From Bacteroidota bacterium (lineage in GTDB: Bacteria; Bacteroidota; Ignavibacteria; Ignavibacteriales; Ignavibacteriaceae), in NCBI GenBank assembly GCA_023453665.1, contig JAEXTA010000089.1:62001-126000 (forward strand): 64,000 nt of DNA. Direction: 5' to 3'. Below the pieces are notes generated by a model, which made no database searches, was not told the origin of the DNA, and saw nothing but the letters and a program-made list of their open reading frames with translations. Positions 51,074 to 59,719 of the stretch are shown here, piece after piece. Numbering within the stretch: the first letter of the stretch is position 1; the number at the start of each line of letters is the position of its first letter. The position numbers were made by a program, and so were the translations under genes.

Positions 51074-52678
51074 TTATTTTATTAAAATCATTTCCTTTGT
51101 CTGGTAAAAACTGCCAGATTGTAATCGATAAAAATAAATTCCACTTGAAAGATTGCCTGCATTAAACTGAATTGAGTGGTTACCAATTTCTTTGTATTCA
51201 TTAACTAATGTCTTAACCTCTTCGCCAAGAAGATTGTAGATTTTTAGAATAGTAGTTCCAGCATCAGGAAGTGAGAATCTTATTGTTGTTGTTGGATTAA
51301 ATGGATTTGGATAGTTCTGTTCCAAACTAAAGGAATAGGATAAGTCTATTTCTGCCTCAACAACATTCGAGAAATTAAAACTACCGTCATAGTCAATTTG
51401 TTTTAACCGATAAAAATATTTTCCCGGTTCAAGCTCGCTGTCAATAAATGAATATTGTTTTGTTTCTGTTGTGGTTCCTGATCCGCTTACAGTTCCAATA
51501 GCAGCGTAACCAACTCCGTCATCACTTCTCTGAATTTCAAAATGTGAATTGTTTTTTTCTGATGCGGTTGTCCAATTTAATTTCACACTGTTACTGCTAA
51601 CAGAAACATTAAATGAAATTAGTTCAACCGGGATAAATCCTCCGTCACCTGTCCAGCAAGTCGACTGATAATTCGTTGATGAACCGCCCATGTTGCCGCC
51701 GCCATAAAACAATTTTACTTGTGAAGACATATAAAAAGAAAGCGCCAGTCCTCTTTCTGATGCAACATCTCCATCATAAGTCCACGTATTGATTGACGGA
51801 TCATAATAAAATACTTTTGGGTTTGATGGATATTGGGTATAACCGCCGCCGGATCCAACCAGCACGATATAATTATTAACAGTTGTGGTTGTCCACTTGC
51901 AGAAGCTTACAGGTTCGGGAAGCGGTGCAATAGAACTCCAGGTGTTCGTGGCTATTTCATATTTCATACATGCAGTCTGATCGCCGCCGGTCGGTACCAA
52001 TCCTCCGACGAGATATAAAAATCCGTTATGATATGCTAATCCGGCGTATCTTTTAATTATTGGTGATGGAGATAACACACTCCATGTATCAGTAGAAATA
52101 CTGTAGCGTTCAAGATATGATGCCGGCGCAGTTGTGCTGTAATTAGAACAATGTGCATAAATGTAATCACCGCCTCCCCAAACAATTGCGTTCTGAGCAT
52201 CCATAATATTTGTTGAAGCACTGACAAGTGCTCTCCAGATACCTGTCCCGCTGCCGTCCGGAGAAAATTTTTCGAATGTAGTTAAAGCGGCAGTTCCTGA
52301 TATTTTATAAAGTTCACCATCTGCAACACAATAACCGCTGTTGTAGCCCGGGTCAAGACAAACGGTTGAACTGTCCCAGGTGTTTGTTGTCAGGTCGTAA
52401 GCCATTGCAAGAAGTCCGGCATTCTGCCCTGTGAATACATAAACATAATTTCCGATTTGACCGCCGATTGAACGGCCAAAAGGCTGCATTGCATCCGGCA
52501 TACTGTTCCAGTTTAGACTTAGCATCGATAAATTATTATCCACTGCAATTGGTCCTGATTTGTTTCCGTTTTCATCCAGATATTTTTGATTTAGTTCTTC
52601 GGGTGATAGGTGATTTTGCGCACGTAAAAATGCGGATAAGAAAAAAGTAAAAATGAAAAGTTGTGAATATTTTTTCAT
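51074..52678 (-). CDS. Secreted Kelch-type propeller protein with Fn3-like and T9SS tail
   Basis: 534 residues from ATG 52678, which has an AAGGAG site; the longer frame start at 52738 is not supported. A signal peptide (to about 20) leads into Kelch-type blades (VYVFTGQNAGLLAMAYDLTTNTWDS, LYLVGGLVPTGGD, YYDPSINTWTYDG). A conserved FIPVELISFNVSVSSNSVKLNWTTASEKNNSHFEI block is a fibronectin-III-like linker common in Bacteroidota. The T9SS tail is LEQNYPNPFNPTTTIRFSLP, LGEEVKTLVNEY, SSGIYFYRLQSGS, KEMILIK. The tail loop has no palindromic insert. Confidence 0.85.
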   Translation of the reverse strand: MKKYSQLFIFTFFLSAFLRAQNHLSPEELNQKYLDENGNKSGPIAVDNNLSMLSLNWNSMPDAMQPFGRSIGGQIGNYVYVFTGQNAGLLAMAYDLTTNTWDSSTVCLDPGYNSGYCVADGELYKISGTAALTTFEKFSPDGSGTGIWRALVSASTNIMDAQNAIVWGGGDYIYAHCSNYSTTAPASYLERYSISTDTWSVLSPSPIIKRYAGLAYHNGFLYLVGGLVPTGGDQTACMKYEIATNTWSSIAPLPEPVSFCKWTTTTVNNYIVLVGSGGGYTQYPSNPKVFYYDPSINTWTYDGDVASERGLALSFYMSSQVKLFYGGGNMGGSSTNYQSTCWTGDGGFIPVELISFNVSVSSNSVKLNWTTASEKNNSHFEIQRSDDGVGYAAIGTVSGSGTTTETKQYSFIDSELEPGKYFYRLKQIDYDGSFNFSNVVEAEIDLSYSFSLEQNYPNPFNPTTTIRFSLPDAGTTILKIYNLLGEEVKTLVNEYKEIGNHSIQFNAGNLSSGIYFYRLQSGSFYQTKEMILIK

Positions 52679-52838
52679 GATTCTCCTTTTATTACGATGA
52701 GTGAGAAATAACTTAAAGAATATTAAACTAAGTGACAATGAAATAATATTTTTTCATTTACCGTATATTCAATAGTAAGTTTAAAATGTGTCCTTTAATT
52801 TATTTGGGATCTTAATTTTCAATTAAGAAAAAGCGAAT

Positions 52839-53543
52839 ATGAAAACTATAGGACTTATCGGCGGAACCGGCTGGTTATCAACTATTGAATACTACCGTGA
52901 ATTGAATCTTGGTATTAATAAAAGACTCGGTGGATTAAGTTCGGCGAGGATAATACTCGATTCATACAACTATGGTGATATTGATAACCTAAACAAAGCG
53001 AATGACCACGAAGGAATTTTAAAACTAATAATTGAATCTGCTATTAAGCTCCAGCAGAGTGGGGCTGAGTGTATTTTGCTTTGCGCAAACACTCTTCATA
53101 TGTATGCCGAAAAACTTATTGATAAAATTTCTGTTCCATTAATTCATATTGGTGATGCAACAGCCTCAGAAATAAAACAGCGTAACATTTCAACTATTGC
53201 TTTACTTGGAACTAAGTGGACAATGGAAAAGGATTTTTACAAAGCAAGGTTAAATAATTACGGAATAAAATCTCTTGTTCCTTCTTCTGATGAAATTAAT
53301 TTTATTCATTCAGCAATTATGAATGAGTTACTTAAAGAAAATTTCAGGGTTGAAACCAAAAACAGGTTTTTAGAAACCGTTAAGAATTTATTATCTCAAG
53401 GTGCAGAAGGAATAGTTCTTGGCTGTACAGAAATTCCGTTGATTATCAGCCAAAAGGATTTTGAAGTTCCTGTGTTTAATACATTAACAATACATGCTAA
53501 AGCTGCCATTGATTTTGCTTTATCATATAAAGAAAGCAGTTAA
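52839..53543 (+). CDS. Aspartate/glutamate racemase family protein
   Basis: A 234-residue PLP-independent amino-acid racemase. MKTIGLIGGTGWLSTIEYYRELN is the family opening; the two catalytic cysteines are in LLCANTLH and LGCTEIP. The length is normal. Members interconvert L- and D-forms (aspartate is commonest) or broader substrates (RacX type). An AAAAAGCG region before the ATG is a weak ribosome site. It stands alone between two minus-strand genes and ends at a terminator. Confidence 0.9.
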   Translation: MKTIGLIGGTGWLSTIEYYRELNLGINKRLGGLSSARIILDSYNYGDIDNLNKANDHEGILKLIIESAIKLQQSGAECILLCANTLHMYAEKLIDKISVPLIHIGDATASEIKQRNISTIALLGTKWTMEKDFYKARLNNYGIKSLVPSSDEINFIHSAIMNELLKENFRVETKNRFLETVKNLLSQGAEGIVLGCTEIPLIISQKDFEVPVFNTLTIHAKAAIDFALSYKESS

Positions 53544-53562
53544 AAAACTGCTTTCGCTTTTT
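53532..53562 (+). terminator. Intrinsic terminator at the end of the racemase gene
   Basis: GAAAGCAGTT (53532-53541) pairs perfectly with AACTGCTTTC (53546-53555), 4-base loop, followed by GCTTTTTCTC. The left arm overlaps the last codons and stop of the gene. Confidence 0.85.
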
Positions 53563-53585
53563 CTCAATCTTATTCTTTATCTCGC

Positions 53586-54386
53586 TCACATAAAAAGTTC
53601 TTTAAAAAACTTTTTCATATCCTCCCAGCTTTTTTCATCAGCAGCTTTATTGTAAGCGATTGGAATATTGAATTTCTTTCCAACACTATCTGCGGCTGGA
53701 TTTGTAAATGCATGTAATCCATCCGGATAATTTATGAACTCATATTTTAACCCGGCATCACTCATTACTTTTTCAAAACCAGCGATCTGTTCTTGCGGAA
53801 TAAACCCATCTGCTTCACCATTACAGACTAACATTTTTGCTTTAACAACTGATGGATCGGGAATTGAGTCTGTTGGAAGACTTCCATGAAAACTTACTAC
53901 ACCATTCAAATCAGCTCCGTTAACAGCCATATTCAGAACAACACCTCCGCCGAAACAATACCCAATTGCAGCAACTTTATTGGGATTAGTCTGTTGTTGT
54001 TCTTTGAGAAGTTTTATCGCAGCATTAAATCTTGCAGCAGCTTCTTCGGGATTCTGCATAACACCACCTGCGAGCGCTCCGGCATCAGTAGGATTATCAA
54101 CTGTTTTACCGTCACCATACATATCTATTGCCAGGGCTGTATATCCAAGTTCTGCTAATTTTCTCGCTCTCATTTTTGCATAATCATTATTACCCCACCA
54201 TTCGTGAACAACGATAACACCCGGTCTTTGTCCTTTTATTTTTTCGTCATAAGCAAGATATCCTTTCAAAGTTGTACCGTTTGAGGAGTATGTAACATCT
54301 TTGGTTGTGATGGTTGACTCGACTTCTTTTTTTGTACATCCTGCAAATATCAAAAATGACAAAATGATTAATGATAAGTACTTCAT
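53586..54386 (-). CDS. Dienelactone-hydrolase-family lipoprotein
   Basis: From ATG 54386 (AAGGA site), 266 residues. The N-terminus MKYLSLIILSFLIFAGCTKK has a lipobox (LIFAGC), so the product should be lipid-anchored in the periplasm. The rest is an alpha/beta-hydrolase of the DLH type: IVVHEWWGNNDY, the nucleophile elbow GYCFGGGVV (Cys as in DLH), and late Asp and His (GEADGFIP; LHAFTNP). The longer frame from 54470 gives 28 residues with no ribosome site. DLHs cleave lactone or ester rings, but the periplasmic placement suggests a different substrate. Confidence 0.88.
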   Translation of the reverse strand: MKYLSLIILSFLIFAGCTKKEVESTITTKDVTYSSNGTTLKGYLAYDEKIKGQRPGVIVVHEWWGNNDYAKMRARKLAELGYTALAIDMYGDGKTVDNPTDAGALAGGVMQNPEEAAARFNAAIKLLKEQQQTNPNKVAAIGYCFGGGVVLNMAVNGADLNGVVSFHGSLPTDSIPDPSVVKAKMLVCNGEADGFIPQEQIAGFEKVMSDAGLKYEFINYPDGLHAFTNPAADSVGKKFNIPIAYNKAADEKSWEDMKKFFKELFM

Positions 54387-54606
54387 ACTTAATCCTTTCT
54401 TAAAAAATTTATTGGTCAAATGAGGTGTTTGGAAATCAGTTACTTGCAAAACTATAAAAAGAATGTGCAATCACAAATGCTTTAATTCTGTGGTAAGGTT
54501 TATATGCGGGTGATTTTTATTTCAACAGGAAAATTAGTTTTCGGATAATTATATCCAGTAGTTTTTGATCAATTAAATATTTTTAGTTTTGAAATTGCCG
54601 AAGTCA

Positions 54607-55377
54607 TTACCCTCTTTCAAGTTCCTGATCTATTAACGAGATTAGTTTTTTACACAAACTTTTCATCCGCTCTAATTGGTTGTTCATAACTGAAAACTCA
54701 TAGACCGCCATTGCAAAACCGTTTTTTTGCTTCCGGTTTTTTAACAATTGATTAAAATCTTTACCGGAAAGTTTAACGTTTTCACCTTGCTGTCCATTAG
54801 AAAATTGAAATGTGAGATTTTTTACCATCGAATTGATATCTAAAATACCGTAAGCAGGTTCGTAAAGCATGACTTCTGCATCGTACCGAAAATGTTCTTC
54901 TTCGTACTTTAACTTTTTATACAGTGTCTCCAGGTTAAGTAAGCTGTTTTTTATAGAATCACTTGAGATAATAGCCAGGTTTCCGGAGTTGGTCAGTTCC
55001 TGAAATGTATTATTTATCTGAAAAAATTTTTGCCAGGTATATACATTAACAGCATGCCTGTTAAACATATTAAGATCAGCTAATGGTTGTCCTTCAAAAT
55101 AATTTACAACCTCTTTTGCAGAGATGATCTGAGAATTTCTTGTTGTGATGTAATTATCAATCTCGGCAATATTCAGGTTAAGGTCAGTTTTTAAATTGAT
55201 CAGGTAATGAAGTTCTTTGTTTCGTTGTTTACGCAGCTCATTCCAATTGTTTACCTGGAGTGCAATTAAAATTCCCACTACAACCAAAAGAATTTCCCCA
55301 ATTGCATAACGAAGATAGCTTGCTGCTTTGTTTTCTGAAGCAAGTTTTTGCCTGATGTTTCTGAAAATTCTAATCAT
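54607..55377 (-). CDS. DUF6090 family membrane protein
   Basis: A 256-residue protein with the DUF6090 N-terminus FRNIRQKLASENKAASYLRYAIGEI followed by a transmembrane helix LLVVVGILIALQVNNWNE. The remaining 200 residues form a soluble helical domain with no motif I recognise. Function is unknown; members are frequent in Bacteroidota and occur in tandem. This copy starts 8 bases inside the end of its upstream paralogue, so the two are translationally coupled. Confidence 0.85.
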   Translation of the reverse strand: MIRIFRNIRQKLASENKAASYLRYAIGEILLVVVGILIALQVNNWNELRKQRNKELHYLINLKTDLNLNIAEIDNYITTRNSQIISAKEVVNYFEGQPLADLNMFNRHAVNVYTWQKFFQINNTFQELTNSGNLAIISSDSIKNSLLNLETLYKKLKYEEEHFRYDAEVMLYEPAYGILDINSMVKNLTFQFSNGQQGENVKLSGKDFNQLLKNRKQKNGFAMAVYEFSVMNNQLERMKSLCKKLISLIDQELERG

Positions 55378-56131
55378 AATTATTCAATTCTTTATTGAGT
55401 AATAGTACAATAGCATTGGTATCTTCCACCAATAACTTTAAATACTTAATCGCATCCTGATTAATCCAAAAATGAGCTGCAGAATTATTAATATAAAAGA
55501 TTCTATTAGTTCTTAAATCATTAGCAAACTTATTTAGGGATTCAGAGGGAAAAAGAAATGCGGAGGAGGGTTCATATCGCATAATGTTATGCTGATAATA
55601 AAATGGAGCATCTATAGGAAGCACCCAATCTATATCAATTCGAATCCTTTCTGCAACCTGCTTATGTTTTGTATAAAGCTTTACAAGTTTATCACGCAAA
55701 CTTGTGTTTCGAATTACTCTTAAATTTCCGGTACTTGATAATTCACTAAACGTTGAAGATGAAGGGGTGAAAATCGGGAAAATACTTCCATACTTGAAAT
55801 ACTCATAAGCATAATAAACTAACAGGGAATCGCTGGAATCATTACTCTTTAATGCCCCGGATAAAAGTTCAATCGCCTGAATACCTTTTTCCAAATCTTT
55901 TATATAAGAATTAAAATTAGCTACATCTTCTTTGTTTTCTTCGAGAAGTCTATTTAGATATAAGGTTTCTTGTATACCGGATTTACGATCTTCATTCCAG
56001 TTATTTATTTGCAACGCAATTAAAATTCCAACAACAACAAGCACAATTTCCCCAATAGCATAGCGCAGGTATGCCGCTACTTTATTTTCAGCAGCGAGTT
56101 TTTGTCTTATATTTCTGAAAAATCTAATCAT
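55370..56131 (-). CDS. DUF6090 family membrane protein
   Basis: From ATG 56131 (MIRFFRNIRQKLAAENK), 253 residues, with the same N-terminal block and transmembrane helix as the next copy (YAIGEIVLVVVGILIALQINNWNE). The soluble part is diverged (about 25-30% similar by eye). A longer reading from 56182 would add 17 hydrophobic residues with no ribosome site and begins 3 bases from the permease stop, which may allow cotranslation. It ends overlapping the start of the downstream copy. Confidence 0.85.
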   Translation of the reverse strand: MIRFFRNIRQKLAAENKVAAYLRYAIGEIVLVVVGILIALQINNWNEDRKSGIQETLYLNRLLEENKEDVANFNSYIKDLEKGIQAIELLSGALKSNDSSDSLLVYYAYEYFKYGSIFPIFTPSSSTFSELSSTGNLRVIRNTSLRDKLVKLYTKHKQVAERIRIDIDWVLPIDAPFYYQHNIMRYEPSSAFLFPSESLNKFANDLRTNRIFYINNSAAHFWINQDAIKYLKLLVEDTNAIVLLLNKELNNYD

Positions 56132-56185
56132 TGCTTTTTTCTTCGGGAAGATCTCGTTTATAATTATTATGCTAATTAACATTAG

Positions 56186-57589
56186 CTATTTCAATTCTGC
56201 CCCGGCAATATTTGTTTCGTGACCGGGGACCATAATTACTAATTTGTTTGTTTCATTATACCGGTGTTCTAATTCGTCTACGCGTTTCTGATGTTTTTCA
56301 AAATTAATGAATCTCATAAGTATAAGCATTGTAGCCGCAAAGAAAATATATCCGAGAATTACATACTCCCAATCAAGAAATCCTTTTAGTTGTCCCATAA
56401 TTGCAGCCCCGGCAGCTAAACCCAGATTTGATACTGCCATATAAAGTGTAAACTGAGTTACTGAAATTCGCTTCCAGCATAATTGCATAGCCGACGCAAA
56501 AATTGCGATGGTTGTAAATGTAACAAGTGTATAGAAGCAAATGATAAATGCTGTAATAAAAACTTCACTTTGCCAATAAGTTCTGAGAAATGACATTGAA
56601 GCAACCAATAGAATTAAGATAACCAGATAGATGGAGATCATTTTTACTTTACCGAAATAGTCTATCAGAAATCCGCCAATGATCATTCCAAGAATTCCGG
56701 AAATCAAATTTGCTGTCGCAAAAATTTGAGAGTAATGAGTGTCGACCCATCCAAGATGCTGAACGGTAAATACCGGCAATACTGTATCAATCAATCCTCG
56801 ACCGACTGAAAAACTAAATGCAGCTATTCCCATTATTAAACTTACTGGCAGAAAGAACACTTTGAATAAACTTTTAAAAACTTCTTTCCAGCTATGAAGT
56901 TGAATAGCGCCTGATGATTTTGAAACCCTTCCGTTTGTCCACGGTAATAATTTTTCTCCGGGACGTTCACGCAGTAATAAAGGAATAAGAATTATTAACG
57001 AGACAATAAACGAGAAAGAAATAATTGCGTAGAAAAATCCTTGTTCACTGATTATCCTGCTGCCCAAAGCAACTGAACCGGATATTCCTAAAGTTTTTGA
57101 ACCCCACATTAATCCATTTGCTCTTGCCTGTTGTTCAACAGGAAGAATATCTATCGCCATTCCATCAACAGCAATATCCTGTGATACACTGAAAAAATTT
57201 ACAATAAATCCCAGAACCATTAATGCGGGCAAATTGTTTAATGGGTCTGTAATTAATGACATTGAAAGAAAACTCAGAATTAATCCAAGTTGTCCGAATA
57301 AAACCCATGGTCTTCTTCTTCCCATAGGCAAATAGGTGAATCGATCCATAAACGGTGCGTTAATAATTTTCAAACTCCAAGGCAATGCAACAACTGCTAC
57401 GAATGAACCAATTTCTGCCGGAGTTTTTCCGTTCATTGCAAGCCATGCGGGTATGGCGTACCACAATAACCCTTCTGGTATTCCCTGCGCAATGTAAAGT
57501 GCCGAGAAAGTAAAATATCTTAGAAAACTGTTTTCAGATAATGAAGGAAAGGACTTTAATTTTATGTTATCTGATTTTACAGAAAGCAT
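56186..57589 (-). CDS. PAT/AmpG-like MFS permease
   Basis: A 467-residue MFS transporter with about 12 transmembrane helices. YIAQGIPEGLLWYAIPAWLAMNGKTPAEIGSF with PMGRRRPWVLFGQ in the first inner loop is the signature of the AmpG/acetyl-CoA transporter (PAT) group; SVSQDIAVDGMAIDILPVEQQARANGL is a second hallmark. AmpG imports anhydromuropeptides for peptidoglycan recycling, but other members have unknown cargo. No recycling genes are adjacent. The C-terminus has a charged cytoplasmic tail. Confidence 0.88.
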   Translation of the reverse strand: MLSVKSDNIKLKSFPSLSENSFLRYFTFSALYIAQGIPEGLLWYAIPAWLAMNGKTPAEIGSFVAVVALPWSLKIINAPFMDRFTYLPMGRRRPWVLFGQLGLILSFLSMSLITDPLNNLPALMVLGFIVNFFSVSQDIAVDGMAIDILPVEQQARANGLMWGSKTLGISGSVALGSRIISEQGFFYAIISFSFIVSLIILIPLLLRERPGEKLLPWTNGRVSKSSGAIQLHSWKEVFKSLFKVFFLPVSLIMGIAAFSFSVGRGLIDTVLPVFTVQHLGWVDTHYSQIFATANLISGILGMIIGGFLIDYFGKVKMISIYLVILILLVASMSFLRTYWQSEVFITAFIICFYTLVTFTTIAIFASAMQLCWKRISVTQFTLYMAVSNLGLAAGAAIMGQLKGFLDWEYVILGYIFFAATMLILMRFINFEKHQKRVDELEHRYNETNKLVIMVPGHETNIAGAELK

Positions 57590-57628
57590 TTTACTCCTTT
57601 TAAAAGTGATGGATCTTTTATTAATGAG

Positions 57629-57660
57629 AAAGATGTCATCTTTCTAAAGACGACATCTTT
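57629..57660 (-). terminator. Hairpin after the 57677 gene, possible terminator
   Basis: AAAGATGTC (57629-57637) pairs with GACATCTTT (57652-57660); TCTT/AAGA extend the stem inward with one mismatch. On the minus strand only a short CTCATT follows, so the terminator is weak. It lies 17 bases beyond the stop of the gene at 57677 and precedes the permease gene. Confidence 0.55.
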
Positions 57661-57676
57661 TCATTAGAATTAATAA

Positions 57677-58093
57677 TTACTTTCTGTACTGTGTGCGGAT
57701 AGTATAGATGTTATCCTTATGTGCCTGGAAATGTTTTACAACTTCTGCAAAAGCACCCGGGTGACGTTTATTTCCTCTTTCAACATATTCATCCCAGAAT
57801 TTATCAAAGGAAGTCATGTCTTTTGCTGTGTACCAGAAGTTAAGATTCCATTCATCTCCCCAGTTATGAACGAACTGTCCGAAACTATAAATGTAACCTT
57901 CATCTACAAGCTCTCTAAGAATAGGAACAAATATTGAGTCAACTATTTTATTCACTTTTCCTGTTTCACTCATTGGAACCATGTTAAAGCTTGTTATAAG
58001 CAACGGGCGTTCATCATTTTGAGCAAAGTTTTTTTCACTGAAGAAGGCCACTACCAATAGTAAGATCGCAGATATTTTAGCTAATTGTTTCAT
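57677..58093 (-). CDS. Small exported ferredoxin-like-fold protein
   Basis: 138 residues from ATG 58093, which is eight bases from a clear AAGGAG site; a GTG at 58102 is in frame. A signal peptide (to about 25) is followed by alternating strands and helices (LLITSFNMVPMSETGKVNKIVDSIFVPILRELVDEG, LNFWYTAKDMTSFDKFWDEYVERG) that resemble a dimeric alpha/beta-barrel monomer. No lipobox is present, so it is probably periplasmic. It shows the same order of elements as the neighbouring 58132 product. Function unknown. Confidence 0.75.
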   Translation of the reverse strand: MKQLAKISAILLLVVAFFSEKNFAQNDERPLLITSFNMVPMSETGKVNKIVDSIFVPILRELVDEGYIYSFGQFVHNWGDEWNLNFWYTAKDMTSFDKFWDEYVERGNKRHPGAFAEVVKHFQAHKDNIYTIRTQYRK

Positions 58094-58131
58094 CGCACTC
58101 ACTCCTTTTATTATTTGTTTTTATTGCAAGG

Positions 58132-58599
58132 TTAATTAATGGGTTTAAGAGTTACACCGCGAAAATATTTTGTGCCTATAAATTTTCTCATTTCAAATCG
58201 GGTGGAAATGAGATCACTTATTTTATCCTGATCTTTTATTTTAAAATGTTTAGCGGCTATTTCGTTCACCTTATCTTCTTTGCTCTGGTCAAAATCAAGT
58301 GCATCGCCGAAACTTTTAAAAACATTTCCTACTGCTACATCCCAATCTTCGGGACTTGCAGGGTCATTGATTAGTATGTAATAATCAAGAATGAGTCCCT
58401 GTTTTTTAGCTTCCTCCTGTTGTGGAAGAACATTAGCACGAAGGTATTTCATATAATTATCAAACTGACCCGGCATTGTTCTATAAAAACTTACTACGCG
58501 AACATTGTTTATTGAAAAATGTTCCTGCGCAAATGATGTTGAAGAATAAACGCCCATCAACATTATAAAAGCGAATGTGATTTTTAATTTTGAAAACAA
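58132..58599 (-). CDS. Small exported ferredoxin-like-fold protein (NIPSNAP-like)
   Basis: A 155-residue exported protein (signal peptide to about 25). VRVVSFYRTMPGQFDNYMKYLRANVLPQQEEAKKQG and DYYILINDPASPEDWDVAVGNVFKSF have the strand-helix-strand character of NIPSNAP or dimeric-barrel domains. A GGAGATGC region precedes the ATG. It is 38 bases upstream of the 57677 gene on the same strand. The pair may be diverged duplicates. Function unknown. Confidence 0.75.
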   Translation of the reverse strand: MFSKLKITFAFIMLMGVYSSTSFAQEHFSINNVRVVSFYRTMPGQFDNYMKYLRANVLPQQEEAKKQGLILDYYILINDPASPEDWDVAVGNVFKSFGDALDFDQSKEDKVNEIAAKHFKIKDQDKISDLISTRFEMRKFIGTKYFRGVTLKPIN

Positions 58600-58659
58600 G
58601 ATGCATCTCCTTTATAGTTTTTTAGTTTAGGAAAATTTTATTTGTTGAACACTTCGTTA

Positions 58660-59127
58660 CTAATCATTCTTTTTAACTTCGCCGCCATGGTCTCCAACAA
58701 GCATCCACTTGCCGTTTTTCTTCATTAGTATATCCGTCCAGCGTCCTCTTTCTGTATTTGGTTTACCGTCAGAACTTTCATTCACTTGAACATAATAGTA
58801 GTGCGCATAGGCGAAGTCGCCGTTAACCCATATTTTTGCAGGCGTGATTATGTAATACTGCATTTTGCCCTTGGTGAACCAGTATGCTAATGATTTTTTA
58901 GCATCTGCTTTGCCACCCGGAGTTTCATTTTCATAAGACCAGCCGAGGTACGAATCATCAAAATAATCTAAGAAAGACATTGGATTGCTCGATCCGCTTG
59001 CGGCCCAGTACTCTTCAATGCCTGCCCAAACTGATTTTTGTTCGGGTGACCATTGCTGTGCATTACTGATCTGTGAAAAGAGAATTATAGAAAAGAACAA
59101 AACGAACATTGAAAGTGACTGTTTCAT
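58660..59127 (-). CDS. Exported NTF2/SnoaL-like protein
   Basis: 155 residues with a signal peptide (to about 24). WAGIEEYWAASGSSNPMSFLDYFDDSYLGWSYENETP is the helical and pocket start of an NTF2-like (DUF4440/SnoaL) cone, and RWTDILMKKNGKWMLVGDHGG its last strands. It may be a ligand-binding or hydrolytic domain; no catalytic residues can be named with certainty. An AAGGAG site precedes the ATG. It is in a same-strand run with the two ferredoxin-like proteins and the RidA-like lipoprotein. Confidence 0.8.
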   Translation of the reverse strand: MKQSLSMFVLFFSIILFSQISNAQQWSPEQKSVWAGIEEYWAASGSSNPMSFLDYFDDSYLGWSYENETPGGKADAKKSLAYWFTKGKMQYYIITPAKIWVNGDFAYAHYYYVQVNESSDGKPNTERGRWTDILMKKNGKWMLVGDHGGEVKKND

Positions 59128-59184
59128 AACTACTCCTTAATGTTTTGTGAATTTTATTTTTGAACGAGAACTATTGTTTAATTT

Positions 59185-59670
59185 TCATTTTGACATGTGC
59201 GCTTCCAGCTCTATTTCAATCATGAATTCCGGCAGCGCCAATCCTTTTACTTCCAGCCATGATCCCGTGGGAAAATTCTTTTTATAAATATCATTTCTAT
59301 AAGCAGCTTGATTTAAAAACTCAGCCATGTTAGTTGTGAAAATATTTTCAACCACGACATCGTCGAATGTATAACCGTAATGCGTTAAAACTTTTTCAAG
59401 GTCGGAATAACAGTTTATCATTTGCTGCCGTAAATCACCGACTGCAGTCGGGGCCCCGGAATCATTCATACTCACAGCCCCGGATACAATCAAATAGTTT
59501 CCAATTCGTACAGCATGTGAATACCCGTAAGCTTTTTCAACCTCAGGACGTAAAAGAAAATATTCCTGTGTTTTTGTTTCTTCTTTTGTCTGTTCTGTCT
59601 TTTCTTTATTTGTACACGAGCTGAGAATTAAAACAAATGAAATCAGTAAAATTGTTGTAAGAATTTTCAT
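59185..59670 (-). CDS. RidA-like lipoprotein
   Basis: 161 residues. A lipobox (VLILSSC, Cys at about 19) makes it a lipoprotein. The mature domain is RidA-like: SHAVRIGNYLIVSGAVSMND, DLRQQMINCYSDLEKVLTHYGYTFDDVVVENIF and a final FMIEIELEAHMSK. The usual RidA active-site Arg (in a IEIEAIA-adjacent CxR motif) is not visible in the expected position, so imine hydrolysis is doubtful. Canonical RidA is cytosolic, so this extracytoplasmic form is of another type. It belongs to the run of exported proteins. Confidence 0.82.
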   Translation of the reverse strand: MKILTTILLISFVLILSSCTNKEKTEQTKEETKTQEYFLLRPEVEKAYGYSHAVRIGNYLIVSGAVSMNDSGAPTAVGDLRQQMINCYSDLEKVLTHYGYTFDDVVVENIFTTNMAEFLNQAAYRNDIYKKNFPTGSWLEVKGLALPEFMIEIELEAHMSK

Positions 59671-59719
59671 ACCTGGTATTCCTGTTTGGTTTTAAGTTGA
59701 TAGATTATGTGTTTATTCT

